NCBI RefSeq assembly: GCF_014805625.2
Contig: NW_023998490.1
Span: 2,060,454 to 2,124,453, forward strand
Source of the DNA: Glossina fuscipes
Lineage: Eukaryota; Arthropoda; Insecta; Diptera; Glossinidae
Direction of reading: 5' to 3'
Length of the DNA: 64,000 nt
Shown here: in pieces, positions 1-10,309 of the stretch
Layout: each line of letters begins with the position of its first letter
Position numbering within the stretch: position 1 is the first letter of the stretch
The notes under the pieces: generated by a model
What the model saw: only the letters and a program-made list of their open reading frames with translations
Told to the model about the DNA's origin: nothing
Databases searched by the model: none
Made by a program: the position numbers and the translations under genes

Positions 1-58
1 GTCTAAGAATTCAATTCATTAGTCTAAAATTAAAATAATAATAATAACAATAATAATA
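1..58 (+). repeat. Left copy of a ~51-bp direct repeat
   Basis: The first ~50 bases recur at 1687-1737 with about four differences. Both begin GTCTAAGAATT, share TTCATTAGTCTAAAATTA, and end in an (AAT)n tract. The two copies bracket the broken PHD-finger gene, so they may be the ends of an inserted or duplicated unit. The window begins inside this copy, so its full length is unknown. Confidence 0.7.
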
Positions 59-68
59 CCTACATACC

Positions 69-1103
69 ATGGAAAGAAAAAAGAATGGAAAAAAGTCGTT
101 AGAAAAGGCAAGACAAGTCACCGTGCTCAACTATCCGACGAGCAAGGGTATGAAGTTATATTTAAATATAAATAGCAAAGACACCAACTAAAATTTTGTA
201 CAGAGCTTTGTAAAGCCATTAACAGAATTCTGTTAAACGAAGTCTCGGAGGGATTTAACTCAAAATACAAATAAAATGGAACTTTTCGAGAATTTTTTTG
301 CAAATTATTATAAGCAAAACATGACTTTTTGTAAATTAATTAATATTCCAACCAAAACTTGGTTACACTATGCCATAAATGAGGTTGATAAAGCGAAAGT
401 TTGCATGTCCCTTGAAAAAATGACACTAGCACAGAGTGAATCTTCTATTAATAGCCTTTCCAACGGTGTGCAGGTTATATTAAGTTTTGCCTCTAGAAAT
501 TTTTTACTTAGCCTACACCATGTTAAGTATAGAAATGGTGGTAGTGAAAAGGTCTTAAAAACCAACGTAACAATTCAACTTTTTGAAGCTCTAAAGAAAG
601 ATCACCTTATTTTTGAGACTAATATTCAAGAAGCATTAAAATTACCTGCCAAATTTTTACCTTCACTATGCAAGTACTAAGAACGCACCATTCATTGGCT
701 TCTGCAAAGAGAACAACATGTGCATAGTTTCCCGCCTATTTCATTAAACTCCAAGCCAGAGACGCACAAGATAGAGAGACCGGCCGATATCGTATTGCCT
801 CGTATTGCCGGTAAAACCGTGGAAATTCTAGCATTAATAGTACTCCATCCGCGCTTAAATGTACAGGTACCCAGTTTCATAGAATCACTCTTACAAAACT
901 CAGCAGCAAAACGTAAAAGAATGGTAAAAGAAGTATTTTGCGTATGTAATTCGGATTCCAAACGGAATTTGATTTCGTGTACCAAATGCTGCCTATGGCA
1001 ACACAAGAACTGTGTCAATAAATATGAAAAAGATAATGATGGTGTAGAACGCGTTTATTTCTGTCCAGCCTGCTGGCAATATATGTTGGAAAACATTTAT
1101 TAA
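69..1103 (+). pseudogene. Broken gene ending in a PHD zinc finger
   Basis: One reading frame runs from an ATG in CCATGG context at 69 to TAA at 1101-1103 (about 344 codons), interrupted only by in-frame TAA codons at 189, 234 and 678. The part from ATG 276 to 677 is 134 codons, and the part after 680 is 140 codons. The C-terminal 50 residues (about 948-1080) form a PHD finger with the full Cys4-His-Cys3 pattern: CVC, then C and C ten residues on, LWQH, a Cys, and a final CPAC followed by W. PHD fingers of this type commonly read histone H3 tails. The N-terminal part (MERKKNGKKSLEKARQ) is basic, and I do not recognise the middle. An alternative frame at 203-271 also looks coding (ELCKAINRILLNEV), suggesting small indels near 190-275. 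Direct repeats at 1-58 and 1687-1737 flank the gene. The stops argue for a pseudogene; stop-codon readthrough or assembly error is possible for the 678 stop. Confidence 0.75.
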
Positions 1104-1106
1104 AAT

Positions 1107-1370
1107 TCATAAAACTTTTGTTAAGCAATAAAAAGCAACGTATGCATATAACCTATATACAGGAAATTTCAAAATGAATGGATATCTTTTATACCACGGG
1201 ACGTTTTCAAGCTTGTTAAGTAGAATTGCTATTGAAATATGGCATTTAATACGAGGCACATGTATTATTTTATGATTTCCAGTGCTATCGATTACAAACA
1301 CTCCACATGGTGGAGTGGAACATCGACAGGCACGTGCAGCCAACAGTGCAGAAAAATATTTTTTGAACAT
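1107..1370 (-). pseudogene. Possible gene remnant, faintly sideroflexin-like
   Basis: An 87-codon open frame on the minus strand directly abuts the PHD relic, tail to tail. It contains VIDSTGNHK, then LLNKLENVPWYKRYPF. This order (D-x-x-G-N, then a 'LE..-W-KR-P-F' stretch followed by hydrophobic residues) faintly recalls the C-terminal half of sideroflexin mitochondrial carriers, with material missing between the two blocks. The similarity is from memory and weak. The frame could also be chance in AT-rich DNA. Confidence 0.25.
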
Positions 1371-1388
1371 ATATTTGTATAATCTATT

Positions 1389-1448
1389 GTGCCTTTAGAG
1401 AATAAGCGTATAAAGTATGGTGCCTTTTGAGAATAAGCGTATATTTGG
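1389..1448 (+). repeat. Imperfect tandem pair with GAGAATAAGCGTAT
   Basis: Two adjacent units of about 30-37 bp start GTGCCTTT and contain GAGAATAAGCGTATA. The same 14-mer recurs near 25137, preceding the 189-bp repeat there, so this is probably part of a dispersed repeat. Confidence 0.5.
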
Positions 1449-1686
1449 TTTTCAATAATTTTTAAAAAGATTTTAAATTCCAAAAAACTTTTTTTGAGTT
1501 CTTTTTTTATAAAATTTTACATTCATTACATTGCATTGTATAATTGGTCTATTCCATTTATTTTCAGGTTCGTCTCTTATTATTTATTTATTATATATAC
1601 ATATTTATTATATTTTATTACTTTTATAATTTTATTCTGAGCCGCTAGCGTGTGTTGCTAGTGCTCAATGTCTTTTCTTTTTTTTA

Positions 1687-1737
1687 GTCTAAGAATTTAT
1701 TTCATTAGTCTAAAATTATAATAATAATAATATAATA
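1687..1737 (+). repeat. Right copy of the ~51-bp direct repeat
   Basis: This copy matches positions 1-51 in the same orientation with only a few differences and ends in an AAT-rich tract. The 1.69-kb spacing encloses the PHD-finger relic and the minus-strand remnant at 1107-1370. Confidence 0.7.
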
Positions 1738-1956
1738 TAATTTTATTCTATACTTTATTACAAATGATTCATAACTAAGGCTTATGTGGCGAATATACCA
1801 GACGAAGTTTTTAGTAGGATTTAAAAAAATACCTTTAGATGGGAAAAACAGTATCAGGTGACACCTGACAAACTGACGAAGCAAATAAAACAGTAACGGC
1901 TAAGAGAGTTTTATTTAAGTTAAAGACGATTTTAGGTATAAGTTGAAGATATTAAA

Positions 1957-3051
1957 ATGTCAATAGAGCACCGTTCGCTAACCAATGTGGGCGTATCTGC
2001 GATACGCAAAAGAATGGATTTGGAATAACAAGAATGCTGCAAGCCGATTCAGATATAGAGGCTACAATAGAAGGCGGGCACACGGCAACATACACATCAT
2101 AGTCCTACTATACGATTACACATCCTGTGTGCGTTCGTGAGTAAATTTAAACAGACAATCGGCAATCCAACTAAGTACGAAGACGCCCAACTTTAGATTC
2201 TGGGCGCGGAGAGGCTGCATGCCGTCAAGGTCAACACCGTGGACGACTGCCCCTACGATGCATTTCTATAATAACATAAATCCAGCAACACTTCAAGTGA
2301 CAATTAATGGATATGTCCTTGCATTCGGCACGCATAGCGCTTGCTACATGACCGCCATGCTTACCACGTTCGCGAACCTTTTCCACCAGACCTTCATAAC
2401 CAGCATCACATGGGAGGAGTTCAAATCCGAATTAAAAGACGTCGGCAATTATTTGAAGGCACATTTAAGGCCAGACCTCTTATCGGCGGACACATGGTTC
2501 ATTATAACCAATTTCATTCATTTAATAGATGAGTTAGCGGAGGCTCACCTTAGCACAATTATCGTGTCGTACAGCGTAAGCCAGGACCTCTCGGAAAGGC
2601 TTTCGCTATAAGATGAGACACCACCGCCAAAAAAAGAACGAGGTCATCAATGGAAATTTCAGCATTAATCGAAAAACTGACGAACCAACAGGTGGCTAAG
2701 TGGGCAAGCGGTTTCAGGACGGATGACTACTACCTCACCGACAAAATGGACTACAAAATTGTCCAGGCCGAAGAAAAGTTTTCACCATTCCACCACGCTG
2801 AGATATCCTTCGACGATCTCTTCACAGGCTATCTAAACAATGCAGAAGAAGACTAACTGCGGCTGCGCACAGAATACGGAATCGTGCGATATACCGGTGA
2901 GCAACTAGAATGGCAAGAGTGCTTACGAGATCTAACACTGAAGGAAGATGACATTTGCGAAGAGGTAAGCGGTCAAAAGATTGCTAAGGACCCCAGACAC
3001 TTGTGGCATATCAGATTTTCTGATTACATAAATTTTTTTTATTGTATATAA
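1957..3051 (+). pseudogene. Decayed unidentified gene of richer base composition
   Basis: A protein-like sequence can be followed for about 365 codons from ATG 1957 (MSIEHRSLTNVGVSAIRK), through frame changes, to TAA 3049-3051. The segments are: frame of 1957 to about 2025; a shifted frame to about 2095 (MLQADSDIEATIEGGH); the first frame again at 2122-2268 with one TAG (YEDAQL, then ILGAERLHAVKVNTVDD); frame of 2219 to 2611 (INGYVLAFGTHSACYM, WEEFKSELKDVGNYLK); and frame of 2650 to 3051 with one TAA at 2854 (ALIEKLTNQQVAKWASGF, then TGEQLEWQECLRDLTLKE). Codons here use far more G and C than the flanks, and the residue make-up is that of a normal soluble protein. I recognise no domain. A mobile-element or integrated-virus structural gene is possible, but nothing proves it. 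Confidence 0.6.
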
Positions 3052-4149
3052 AAACCAAGTGAAACGAAAATTTGAAAATTTAGCAAATATCAATTGATTT
3101 TACTTGGACATTTTTCAAAGCTATATGCCTGAGAAAAGATTACATTTACGATGCGAAGCTGATACGCACAAATGATAGGAGGCGATTGCAATCTTCAAAA
3201 AGTATTGTAGAAAAAATTGATTGACGTACTGTGAATTATAAATGAACGTTTAGTTTATATTAAGTGTACCGCAGTTTAGCCCTAAGCTGCTCGGCTTCAG
3301 TACGCCAACTCTAACCGTCTCATGCAGTGCCAATGAAGCTCGGCAAGAGACGCTCCCTAACTTTAAGCTTAGGCGGATTTAACGCCTTAATAAAACAGCG
3401 AGTTAATACGCTTGATTGAATTGCTGTCAAACAATTCATTTTATTCAATTCTTGCCTGGCTATTTATACACGAATTATTACACTAAATTATGCTAACGTA
3501 AACAAATAGTAATTGTTTTGATTGGGGCGCCTGGCATCGTATTGCATTTCGTAATGCAATACCCAGCCAGTTGAAGTGCGACAAAATTTTTGTTTTACTT
3601 TTTTTTTTTTTTGTTACAGAATTATGCAAATTTAGCATAAGTCGCACGTCAAAGTGGATGCATACGACGGTATGCGATCACACTACAGTATATATATGTC
3701 GTAGTGCCATTTTCTTCGCCTATTTACAGTTGACAGGTATCTTTGACATAACCAATGCCTGTACCTCTTGATGGCATATATGACAAATAGATTCGAAGAA
3801 TTATATTTCAATAATAATCTATATACAAACAATGTATAAAAGATGCGTACCACGTATTAATATTTAAAAAAAAATTATATTGTAATATATAATATATATA
3901 TATATATATGTAGATATATAATTAATAAAATTTATAATAACTCTGTTTTAACCCTTTTTAGAAAGCCTTAATAAGAAAGATTAATAAATTGCTTTAGCTG
4001 TACGAGTTTCTCTTGGAGTGTAATCGCATATTGTTGTTATGTGTTATGTTTAAAGTGTGACAGAATTATGTAAAATCAGCATAATTCATTTATATAAACA
4101 AGATTATATATTACATTTCAAGCACTTGTATGAATATATGGAAAGAATT
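3052..4149. other. No gene; repeat-like DNA
   Basis: No coding sequence is visible. The 3290-3400 stretch is richer in G and C than its flanks. ACAGAATTATGCAAA at 3616-3640 recurs at 4060-4084 (22 of 25 positions alike, same orientation), and a related TAAATTATGCTAACG lies near 3485. Poly-T (3600-3612) and an (AT)n run (3893-3908) are also present. This may be an old LTR or other transposon remnant. Confidence 0.4.
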
Positions 4150-4391
4150 AACATGAGATTAATATGAGATTTTCATTTTTCCCAGATAATCCCAGTTTAT
4201 ATATTACTAAGATATTACTAAGATAAATATTCTCATATATACTACGAGCTTTTGGTTTTTCCATTCCTTTGCCGCTACGCGAATACTCTATATAATCTTC
4301 GGTTTGGGCCAACAGTAGCGATTTAGGTGGTGCTTGCAAATGTTCTTCAATGTTCTTCACCTCCATACTTTTCCACAATATGTTCCTTCGT
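4150..4391 (-). pseudogene. Slu7: Slu7 pre-mRNA splicing factor, exon fragment
   Basis: Slu7 is a second-step pre-mRNA splicing factor of the nucleus. On the minus strand an intron end TTTTTTTCAG is followed at 4391 by an exon reading [13 protein letters not shown], and then, one frame over, [20 protein letters not shown] and [19 protein letters not shown]. This is the conserved '[23 protein letters not shown]' block of Slu7. A tandem 10-bp duplication at 4341-4360 (TGTTCTTCAA then TGTTCTTCAC) duplicates the EEH codons and breaks the frame. Relative to my recollection of the family, three residues are missing after RSGK. Downstream of SIYE the sequence decays but still shows a W-x-Y trace, and a second micro-duplication (ATTACTAAGAT, near 4203-4225) is present. 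The retained acceptor shows the copy came from genomic DNA. Confidence 0.82.
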
Positions 4392-4469
4392 CTGAAAAAA
4401 ATAAAATATATTATTGCACGGTTGTAATTGAGATCTCTAAATACTTTACGAATTTTTATATCTTTAAAC

Positions 4470-4621
4470 AATTTGATGTAAGGTTATAAATTCAGCGGAT
4501 AAAACATTCTATATGTCGGGGGGGGGGCAGATCAATGTCCCAATTGTATTCCCGGACCCAACGGGGCCGCTATGGGCGTGGCAGCTGAACATTCTCAATA
4601 TTTTGCGGCTTGGTATTCCCT
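4470..4621 (+). pseudogene. Pdhb: Pyruvate dehydrogenase E1-beta fragment
   Basis: The mitochondrial PDH E1-beta subunit helps decarboxylate pyruvate. The frame through 4486-4550 reads INSADKTFYMSGGG and QINVPIVF, and the frame from 4555 reads GPNGAAMGVAAEHSQYFAAW and YS. Together these match the highly conserved 'KT-YMSGG--VPIVFRGPNGAA-GVAA-HSQ-F-AWY' core of the family. One base is missing where the Arg codon of 'FRGPNG' should be, and a G-run expands the Gly stretch, so the piece is disabled. It ends abruptly at 4622 in poly-T. Only about 50 of roughly 360 residues are present. It lies 80 bp from the Slu7 piece on the opposite strand, so the two were not one transcript. Confidence 0.82.
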
Positions 4622-4802
4622 TTTTTTTTTCATCAGCAGTTCCTAGAGGAATTGCAGTGTTCTTTAAGTCATCTTCTTATCGGTATGCGGTTTGAAGGAG
4701 AGGTCAATGGCAAAATTTGTCGAACCAAACCTTTGAGTTGCCGTTGAAGTTTTAAATGGGTTATCTATGGACGCTCTATCAATTAAAAAGCCCCCCTTAA
4801 GG

Positions 4803-4887
4803 ATTGTTTTTTGGCTTTGCGAATTGTACGCCATCTTTCGGGAGCAATTCAAAACGGTCACTACCTCCCATAAAATTGCCAGTTTTA
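4803..4887 (-). pseudogene. Short unidentified coding remnant
   Basis: The minus strand reads KTGNFMGGSDRFELLPKDG, then VQFAKPKNNP, before a stop. Its composition is unlike the AT-rich background, and it lies between the Pdhb and WDFY2 pieces. I do not recognise the family. It may be an exon scrap or chance. Confidence 0.3.
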
Positions 4888-5111
4888 ATAGAAAAATTGC
4901 AAGATTCTAAACAGGATTTCAGATTTAATGTAAGTTTTTCATGAAGCGCATATCAACATCTAATATATTTTTTTTATGCTTTTCTCAGATTAAAGTTATT
5001 TTGACGGAACATGCGAAACATTTCTTAAATTTTTTCTATAAATCATGGATTTTCATTGTTTCTGCATGTACATTATGATGAATAAAGACAATATATTTTA
5101 TTATAAACTTT

Positions 5112-5262
5112 TTACCGCTCATCCACACGTGGTTTCTTTTTGGGATTCTTTCGACGGATCAGGTCACATGTACCATAGTAATTGTACGGTTCATCCCCAA
5201 TGTCGCTACTTATCTCCGAATCGCTAGATTCTGTGCCCAGGCTGGTTTGCGAGCAGGTGATT
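5112..5262 (-). pseudogene. Unidentified acidic/basic exon remnant
   Basis: About 50 codons on the minus strand read SLGTESSDSEISSDIGDEPY, then NYYGTCDLIRRKNPKKKPRV and DER, to a TAA at 5112-5114. An acidic Ser/Asp stretch followed by a basic tail with a nuclear-localisation look suggests a nuclear protein terminus, but I cannot name it. It sits downstream of the WDFY2-like exons on the same strand; no WDFY2 protein I know has such a sequence, so it is probably a different gene's fragment. Confidence 0.5.
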
Positions 5263-5331
5263 TTTTAATATCGGTCAATGGTTTAAACGTATCTATGTAC
5301 ATCGACCTATCTTAACATCTATATGACAAAT

Positions 5332-5638
5332 TCATGGCCAATACTGCCGGGAATCACGTTTTAACCATATCCTCAGACTTCTGTGAAATGCGGTATATTA
5401 AGCACAATACTTTTGAAAATTTAATTAAATTAAGCTCACAGTGAAAGCGAAGAGAGTTTACGGATGTTGACGTCATCACTTACTTATGGTATGATACGCT
5501 GATTACTCCACTTTCACCGGGTATTAATATGGCGGCATTGATATCATCACCGCTCCCTTTTAGTTTGCTTAATAATTCAGGCTTCCTGGTGCTAAAGCGA
5601 ATATTGTTTCGTTGGGCAGGCTTTATTTCGGCAGACAT
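5332..5638 (-). pseudogene. Wdfy2: WDFY2-like gene, first two coding exons
   Basis: WDFY2 is an endosomal WD-repeat and FYVE-finger protein. Exon 1 (5638-5484, minus) starts ATG and reads [20 protein letters not shown], then [20 protein letters not shown] and GESGVISVS. This follows the family's N-terminus: the 'TRKP-LL' and 'I-P---GVISVS' blocks of the first WD repeat. A GTAAGTG donor starts at 5483. The intron is 103 nt and ends TTTCACAG at 5381. Exon 2 (5380 down) continues in phase as SLRIWLKRDSRQYWP, the hallmark 'S-R-WLKRDS-QYWP' block. TGA at 5334-5332 replaces the expected Ser codon, after which only traces (ICHID) remain. The joined exons restore codon phase exactly, but the stop and the missing rest (over 300 residues) make it a pseudogene. 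It retains its intron, so it was copied as DNA. Confidence 0.85.
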
Positions 5639-5724
5639 TCTTATCACAAATCCTTCTATTATCAGTTTCCCTTTTCAAGTACTTGGCTTTAACCGATGTG
5701 AATTGATGCAAGTACCATATGTTC

Positions 5725-5747
5725 AGCACAGAGTTGTTTTTAATAAA
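5725..5747 (+). repeat. Copy of the GCACAGAGTTG motif
   Basis: AGCACAGAGTTGTTTTTAAT matches the 14749/18304 inverted-repeat ends at 20 of 23 positions. It lies 87 bp outside the start of the WDFY2-like fragment. It may be an element end or a coincidental short match. Confidence 0.35.
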
Positions 5748-5749
5748 TT

Positions 5750-6399
5750 TATGATGTTAATGTGAAATGAATGAAAACACTCATAAGCAACAAATTTTTC
5801 TTTGAATTTGAATAAAATCAAGTCGCTTGTGTCTGAAAATAACCAAGGTTGAAATTTTTTGAATTTGAAATAAATTCAATTCACTCAAATAAAACAGAGT
5901 TTGTTGCACATTCCTTAAAATAAATGCTAAGAAAGCTGAGAGAACGCTGTATTTGTTGTAAAAGTTTTTTCAAATTATTTATTTTGCTGCTGGCAACATT
6001 TTTAAAATTTTCTAAAAACTTTATTGAATCGAATAGTGCTATTTTATTAATAATTAACTACTACTAATTTTTACATCCGCGTCTCTGCTATTTGTGAAGT
6101 CCGCTTTATTGGTAAAGTAAAAATATATCGAAATTAGGCATATTTATATAAAAATTAACAGAATTGCATGAGAAAAATTGGTATGAATATTTTATGAAGT
6201 ATTAAAAAATGCCATATGAATTGATTTTAATAAAAATTCTTCACTACTGGCAATACCAAAGTGCAATTAAAGTTTTTTCGCGACTGAGAGAGAAACATAA
6301 TTAATTCCAATTGAAACAAATGCACTTTAAGTGTTTTTATAAAATTAGAAGTAAAGTTAAAGTAAATGTAAAATACATTTAGTACATTATTATTTATAC
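5750..6399. other. AT-rich, no gene seen
   Basis: The stretch holds short AT-rich repeats (TTTGAATTTGAAATAAAT-like motifs at about 5800-5880) and no open frame of note. No promoter element can be placed with confidence. Confidence 0.4.
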
Positions 6400-6612
6400 A
6401 GTTAAAGGAAATATAACAGTGAAATTATGTTGGAAAAGTTTTATACGTGAGAAAGTCGGAAACAAGTTAAAGAAGAAAACGTCTTTTTTTCTTTTTACTA
6501 CTACTGTTGCAAGAAAAGAAGACGAACGACGATACAACAATCACACACATCATCACATAAAAATATAGAAAAGACAAAAAGTCTCATACACATAATTACA
6601 TTTAAGTTGCAG
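6400..6612 (+). other. Candidate 5' UTR exon of p120-catenin
   Basis: This purine-rich, CA-rich stretch ends TTGCAG|GTAAAT, with a GT donor at 6613, and has the look of a fly 5' leader exon. Its partner could be the acceptor just before the p120-catenin start (TTTTTTTTTAAG near 10282). Nothing between them looks coding on the same strand. Only transcript data can confirm it. Confidence 0.3.
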
Positions 6613-9600
6613 GTAAATAAACGATAATTAAATTTTTTTTTTTTTTCTAAATTTCGATTATAATCTTATATTGAGGTCCTGTTAAATTAAATTTGATTAA
6701 AGTTATAAGGAATTCGATTCCTAAATGTGTGCTGGTGTTCGTTTGTGTCTACATAATTATGAGTCAATGCTAAACAGTAAACAACAAAATATGTATGCAC
6801 TTACATACGTATAAAATCGTACAAAAAAAAAGAAGAAAATATGAAAAACAAAAACTTAGTTTTTATGTGTAAGTATGTTATGTGGTGTTGTTGGTATACT
6901 TATGCTTTACCATATCCGTAATTGGGTATACATATGTATTTATGTATATTAGTAGATATATCGAAGTTCCCTTAAACGTGTATGTATATATGGACGTAAA
7001 AAAATTTCATACCATCAACATTTCAAAGTTTGAAAAATCAATATCGTCGAAGAAATGTGTGTAAAATTTACAAACAGTAAATATTATAAGTATTCATGAT
7101 GCATACAGATACAGTTTCAATACCCTACATCTCTCAAGACAAAACCATATTAACGGATCAGAATTACAATTATATTTGCAGATATATCTAGTAGGGGTTT
7201 TTTAGTTCTTGAGTATAAATGATATGTGGGTGAAAAGTGAAATTGATGAATTCTTAAATTTCATTATAATATTTCTTTCATTAAATACAAAACAGAAAAA
7301 ATGCAAAACAAATGGCGAATAGGCTGAAATACTTCTTCTTTCCTGCTGTCTTATTGATTATTTCGATATACCGCGGTAGTCGTGAATGCATGCCTGCGGT
7401 AACTCTCAAGAAAACATAATTAGAATCCATATCGTCATTCTCTCCAAGTTTCAAGAACGGTATGCTATACAGTAGAAATTCGCCGTTTTCATTCATATTT
7501 GAACAAATTTTTAATGACAAAAGTGATGAACCAAAGAGTTAAGGTGGGTGCAAGGAAGACTAATATCCACAATATATCTTAATTTTTTCGTAAATTATCA
7601 TACTGAACCTGTAACAAATTTAGTTAATTTTTCGGTCATAATACATATGTGCAGTAGACTCTTATATTTTGCTTGATCATATTGCCCACCAAATTAAAAA
7701 TAGTAGGGGCTTGACTGGTTTGTATCAGTGGATAGATTCAAAATTAAGAATTTCACTTTTCTTAAAGATAATTCAGAAATGCTGTTACGCCAAGAACACC
7801 CCTAAGAATTAAGTAGTAGAGAAAGCTTTTCAAATATTAAATATATATATATATATACTTTTCTTTTTTTGAGTGAATGGTTGCATTAGTTTCTGACAGA
7901 AAGACGCGGCTTATCTATGAACATTTAAAATCCTTCGTTATATCAATTTACCAACATAGGCAAAGTTGAAAATTTTCGTTTTGACAAAAAACAACTCTGT
8001 TGTTTAATTGAAAAATCTTCGGATTCTTTTCAATTGCAATGGCTTACACGGCGGTTATAATTTTTCATTAGATGCATATCCCAAACACAAGAAGAATGGA
8101 AACAATCGATGTCAAGGCTAACGAATTGGGCAAATATCTCAACTATCTTTACCTTAACTTCATGATTTTTCCTTTTTAAAAACCACTATGGATAAAGTCA
8201 GGAAATTTATTTAGAGAAAGAAAATGGTTCAGTGAGTGTCCCTATTTATTATTATTTTGCTTAAAAAATCCTTCCTCTGCGACACTTATAACATCTAGAC
8301 TGAAATGGTTTTTTAGTGACCAATATGCGACGGAATACTTAGATGAAAACAAACAAATTTTCATTTATTTGTTATACACAAGAAAGAGGAAGAGTGGAAC
8401 ATACAATTTGTATAAAAGAAACCTATTCAGGTTCTCTGGATCTTACTTGTTTATTGATGGTATCACTCCGTAGCGTAAAAAAAACTGAAGCAAGGAATTA
8501 TTAATTGAGTATAATTAAACTGAATCAAGTTTTATGTCAGCTAGAACTAGACGTTAGTTGCAGTACTCCTAACAATTAAGGTAAATCAATGATATCAATA
8601 AATTGAACATAAAATGTGAATTCCAAGCTAAAGCTACAATTTAGATATCAGTTTTTCTTTGAGATTTTTCAAGGAAAAATCTCTCAGGTAATTACCCAGA
8701 ACGCTGATTGAGCAGATTTCGAAAAGATGAATAGCAAAAATGGAGCAAATTTGCTTCTTAAACGCTTGGCTTATACAGTACCTGGAAAAAGAGGCAATAT
8801 TAAAAAACCTATGTTAAACCTTTCCTTTAATGCAAAGTTAAAAATTTAGTTTTGTGTAATAACATTAAAAAATATATAAATCATAAATTATCACAAAAAC
8901 TTTTGCACTTTTGTCTCGAGTTATCCTTTTTTTTTACAAGTTTGCAAAATTAAATTTAAAAATTTAAAAATTTCTTACTATATCAGATATTAAAAAATCG
9001 TCAGTTTTCCTGTCCCGTTTTCTTTAAATTATGCTTCTATATCTAAAGGTGTTCAATATTCCTTCCAGTCAGTAAACATGATTCTTATTCGCTTCCCGCT
9101 TCCCTTTTCCCAAAAAAAATTATTATCACCTCATTTAAGTAGTCACACCTGATTTGCTTCATTAAAGAGACTGTTCTATGCGACTGTGCGACATATTTCT
9201 TAATTAAAATGCTTTGCTAAATTTGTCCCAGATTTGTACTGTGCAGAAAGATGAACTGGATAACCTATAAAACAACAAATTTAGATCGCTATTTGTTTTA
9301 GCTCCAAAATTAATTTTCCAGCTTTTTCTCCTTTACCTTTAAATGCGCGCTTACTTATAGACATTAAAAATAAAAGAAGAACGCCTATGTCAAATAGCAA
9401 TTTTTTATCTCGATTTTTTTACGATTGCGACATTTATGCTACACATCATATCTACGTAAGTATAATTATATTCCTTGTGTACGCATATTTTTCTTAACCA
9501 TTGTTGAACATCAATATGCGTTAGTTTAGCTGGTCTATGCATATACATGATGAAGGTATTTTCAGTTTAACATTTCATTTCAATTATTAATATATTGAAT

Positions 9601-10281
9601 GTAGCGACCAAGCATCCAGCTTGCAAGCCACTAAATAAAACTAAGGCACGTAACGGGTGGCAAAATTTTACGTTGCTGATGCTTCTTCTATTTCGTCTTA
9701 TTTCTCTTCTCTTATTATTTTTTTTCTAACTGACATTTTACGCCCAATTTTCATACATATGAATTCCACTTGCGCTTTTTTTTTGTCTTGTTCATCTCCT
9801 GTTATATACATCCCAAGACAGAAAGGAGAGCGAACAAAAGCAAGAAAAGTTTAGATGAAAACGAAATAAAATTTTTGTCGGAAAAACTCATAAAGTTTTA
9901 AAAGAAAAAAATGATTTACAAACAAAAGGAGAATTTGCTGTTCGGAAGATGAAACTGATGATCTGTAAACGTTATTAGACCACGAACGTACATGAATTAA
10001 GGAAAATACTCGTACTCGTTTTATTAAATTATTAAACCGGCAGTTATGTATAACGGGCGTATGCTAATACCATTACACTAAGGGATTTTGCTTTTTCGTC
10101 GTATTACCAAGGTTTTGGTAAAACAGAAAATTTTTATTAAAATCTTTTACTCCTTTGCGCTGTATTTTTTTCGCAGTGCATTTGTGTTAACCCAAGCCGC
10201 GTTGAGGAAAGAAAAGCGCTCTAGGAGCACGACCATATACGTCAGCCGTATATATATATTCACGGTTCTTTTTTTTTTTAA
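6613..10281 (+). other. Probable large 5' intron; no gene seen
   Basis: This is about 3.7 kb of AT-rich DNA without a convincing open frame or a recognisable transposon. It contains (AT)n at about 7842-7857 and several poly-T runs. It would be the first intron of p120-catenin if the 6400-6612 leader exon is real. Confidence 0.35.
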
Positions 10282-10309
10282 GTTTTAGTACTTTAAATAT
10301 TAACACGGT

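Noticed and set aside
368..1018. Minus-strand frames opposite the PHD relic
   Set aside because: The plus-strand frame carries the zinc-finger ligands and explains the openness.
5725..8003. Possible inverted partner of the 5725 motif near 7990 (ACAACTCTGTTG)
   Set aside because: Only about 14 bases match and it would span the putative leader exon; not convincing as element ends.
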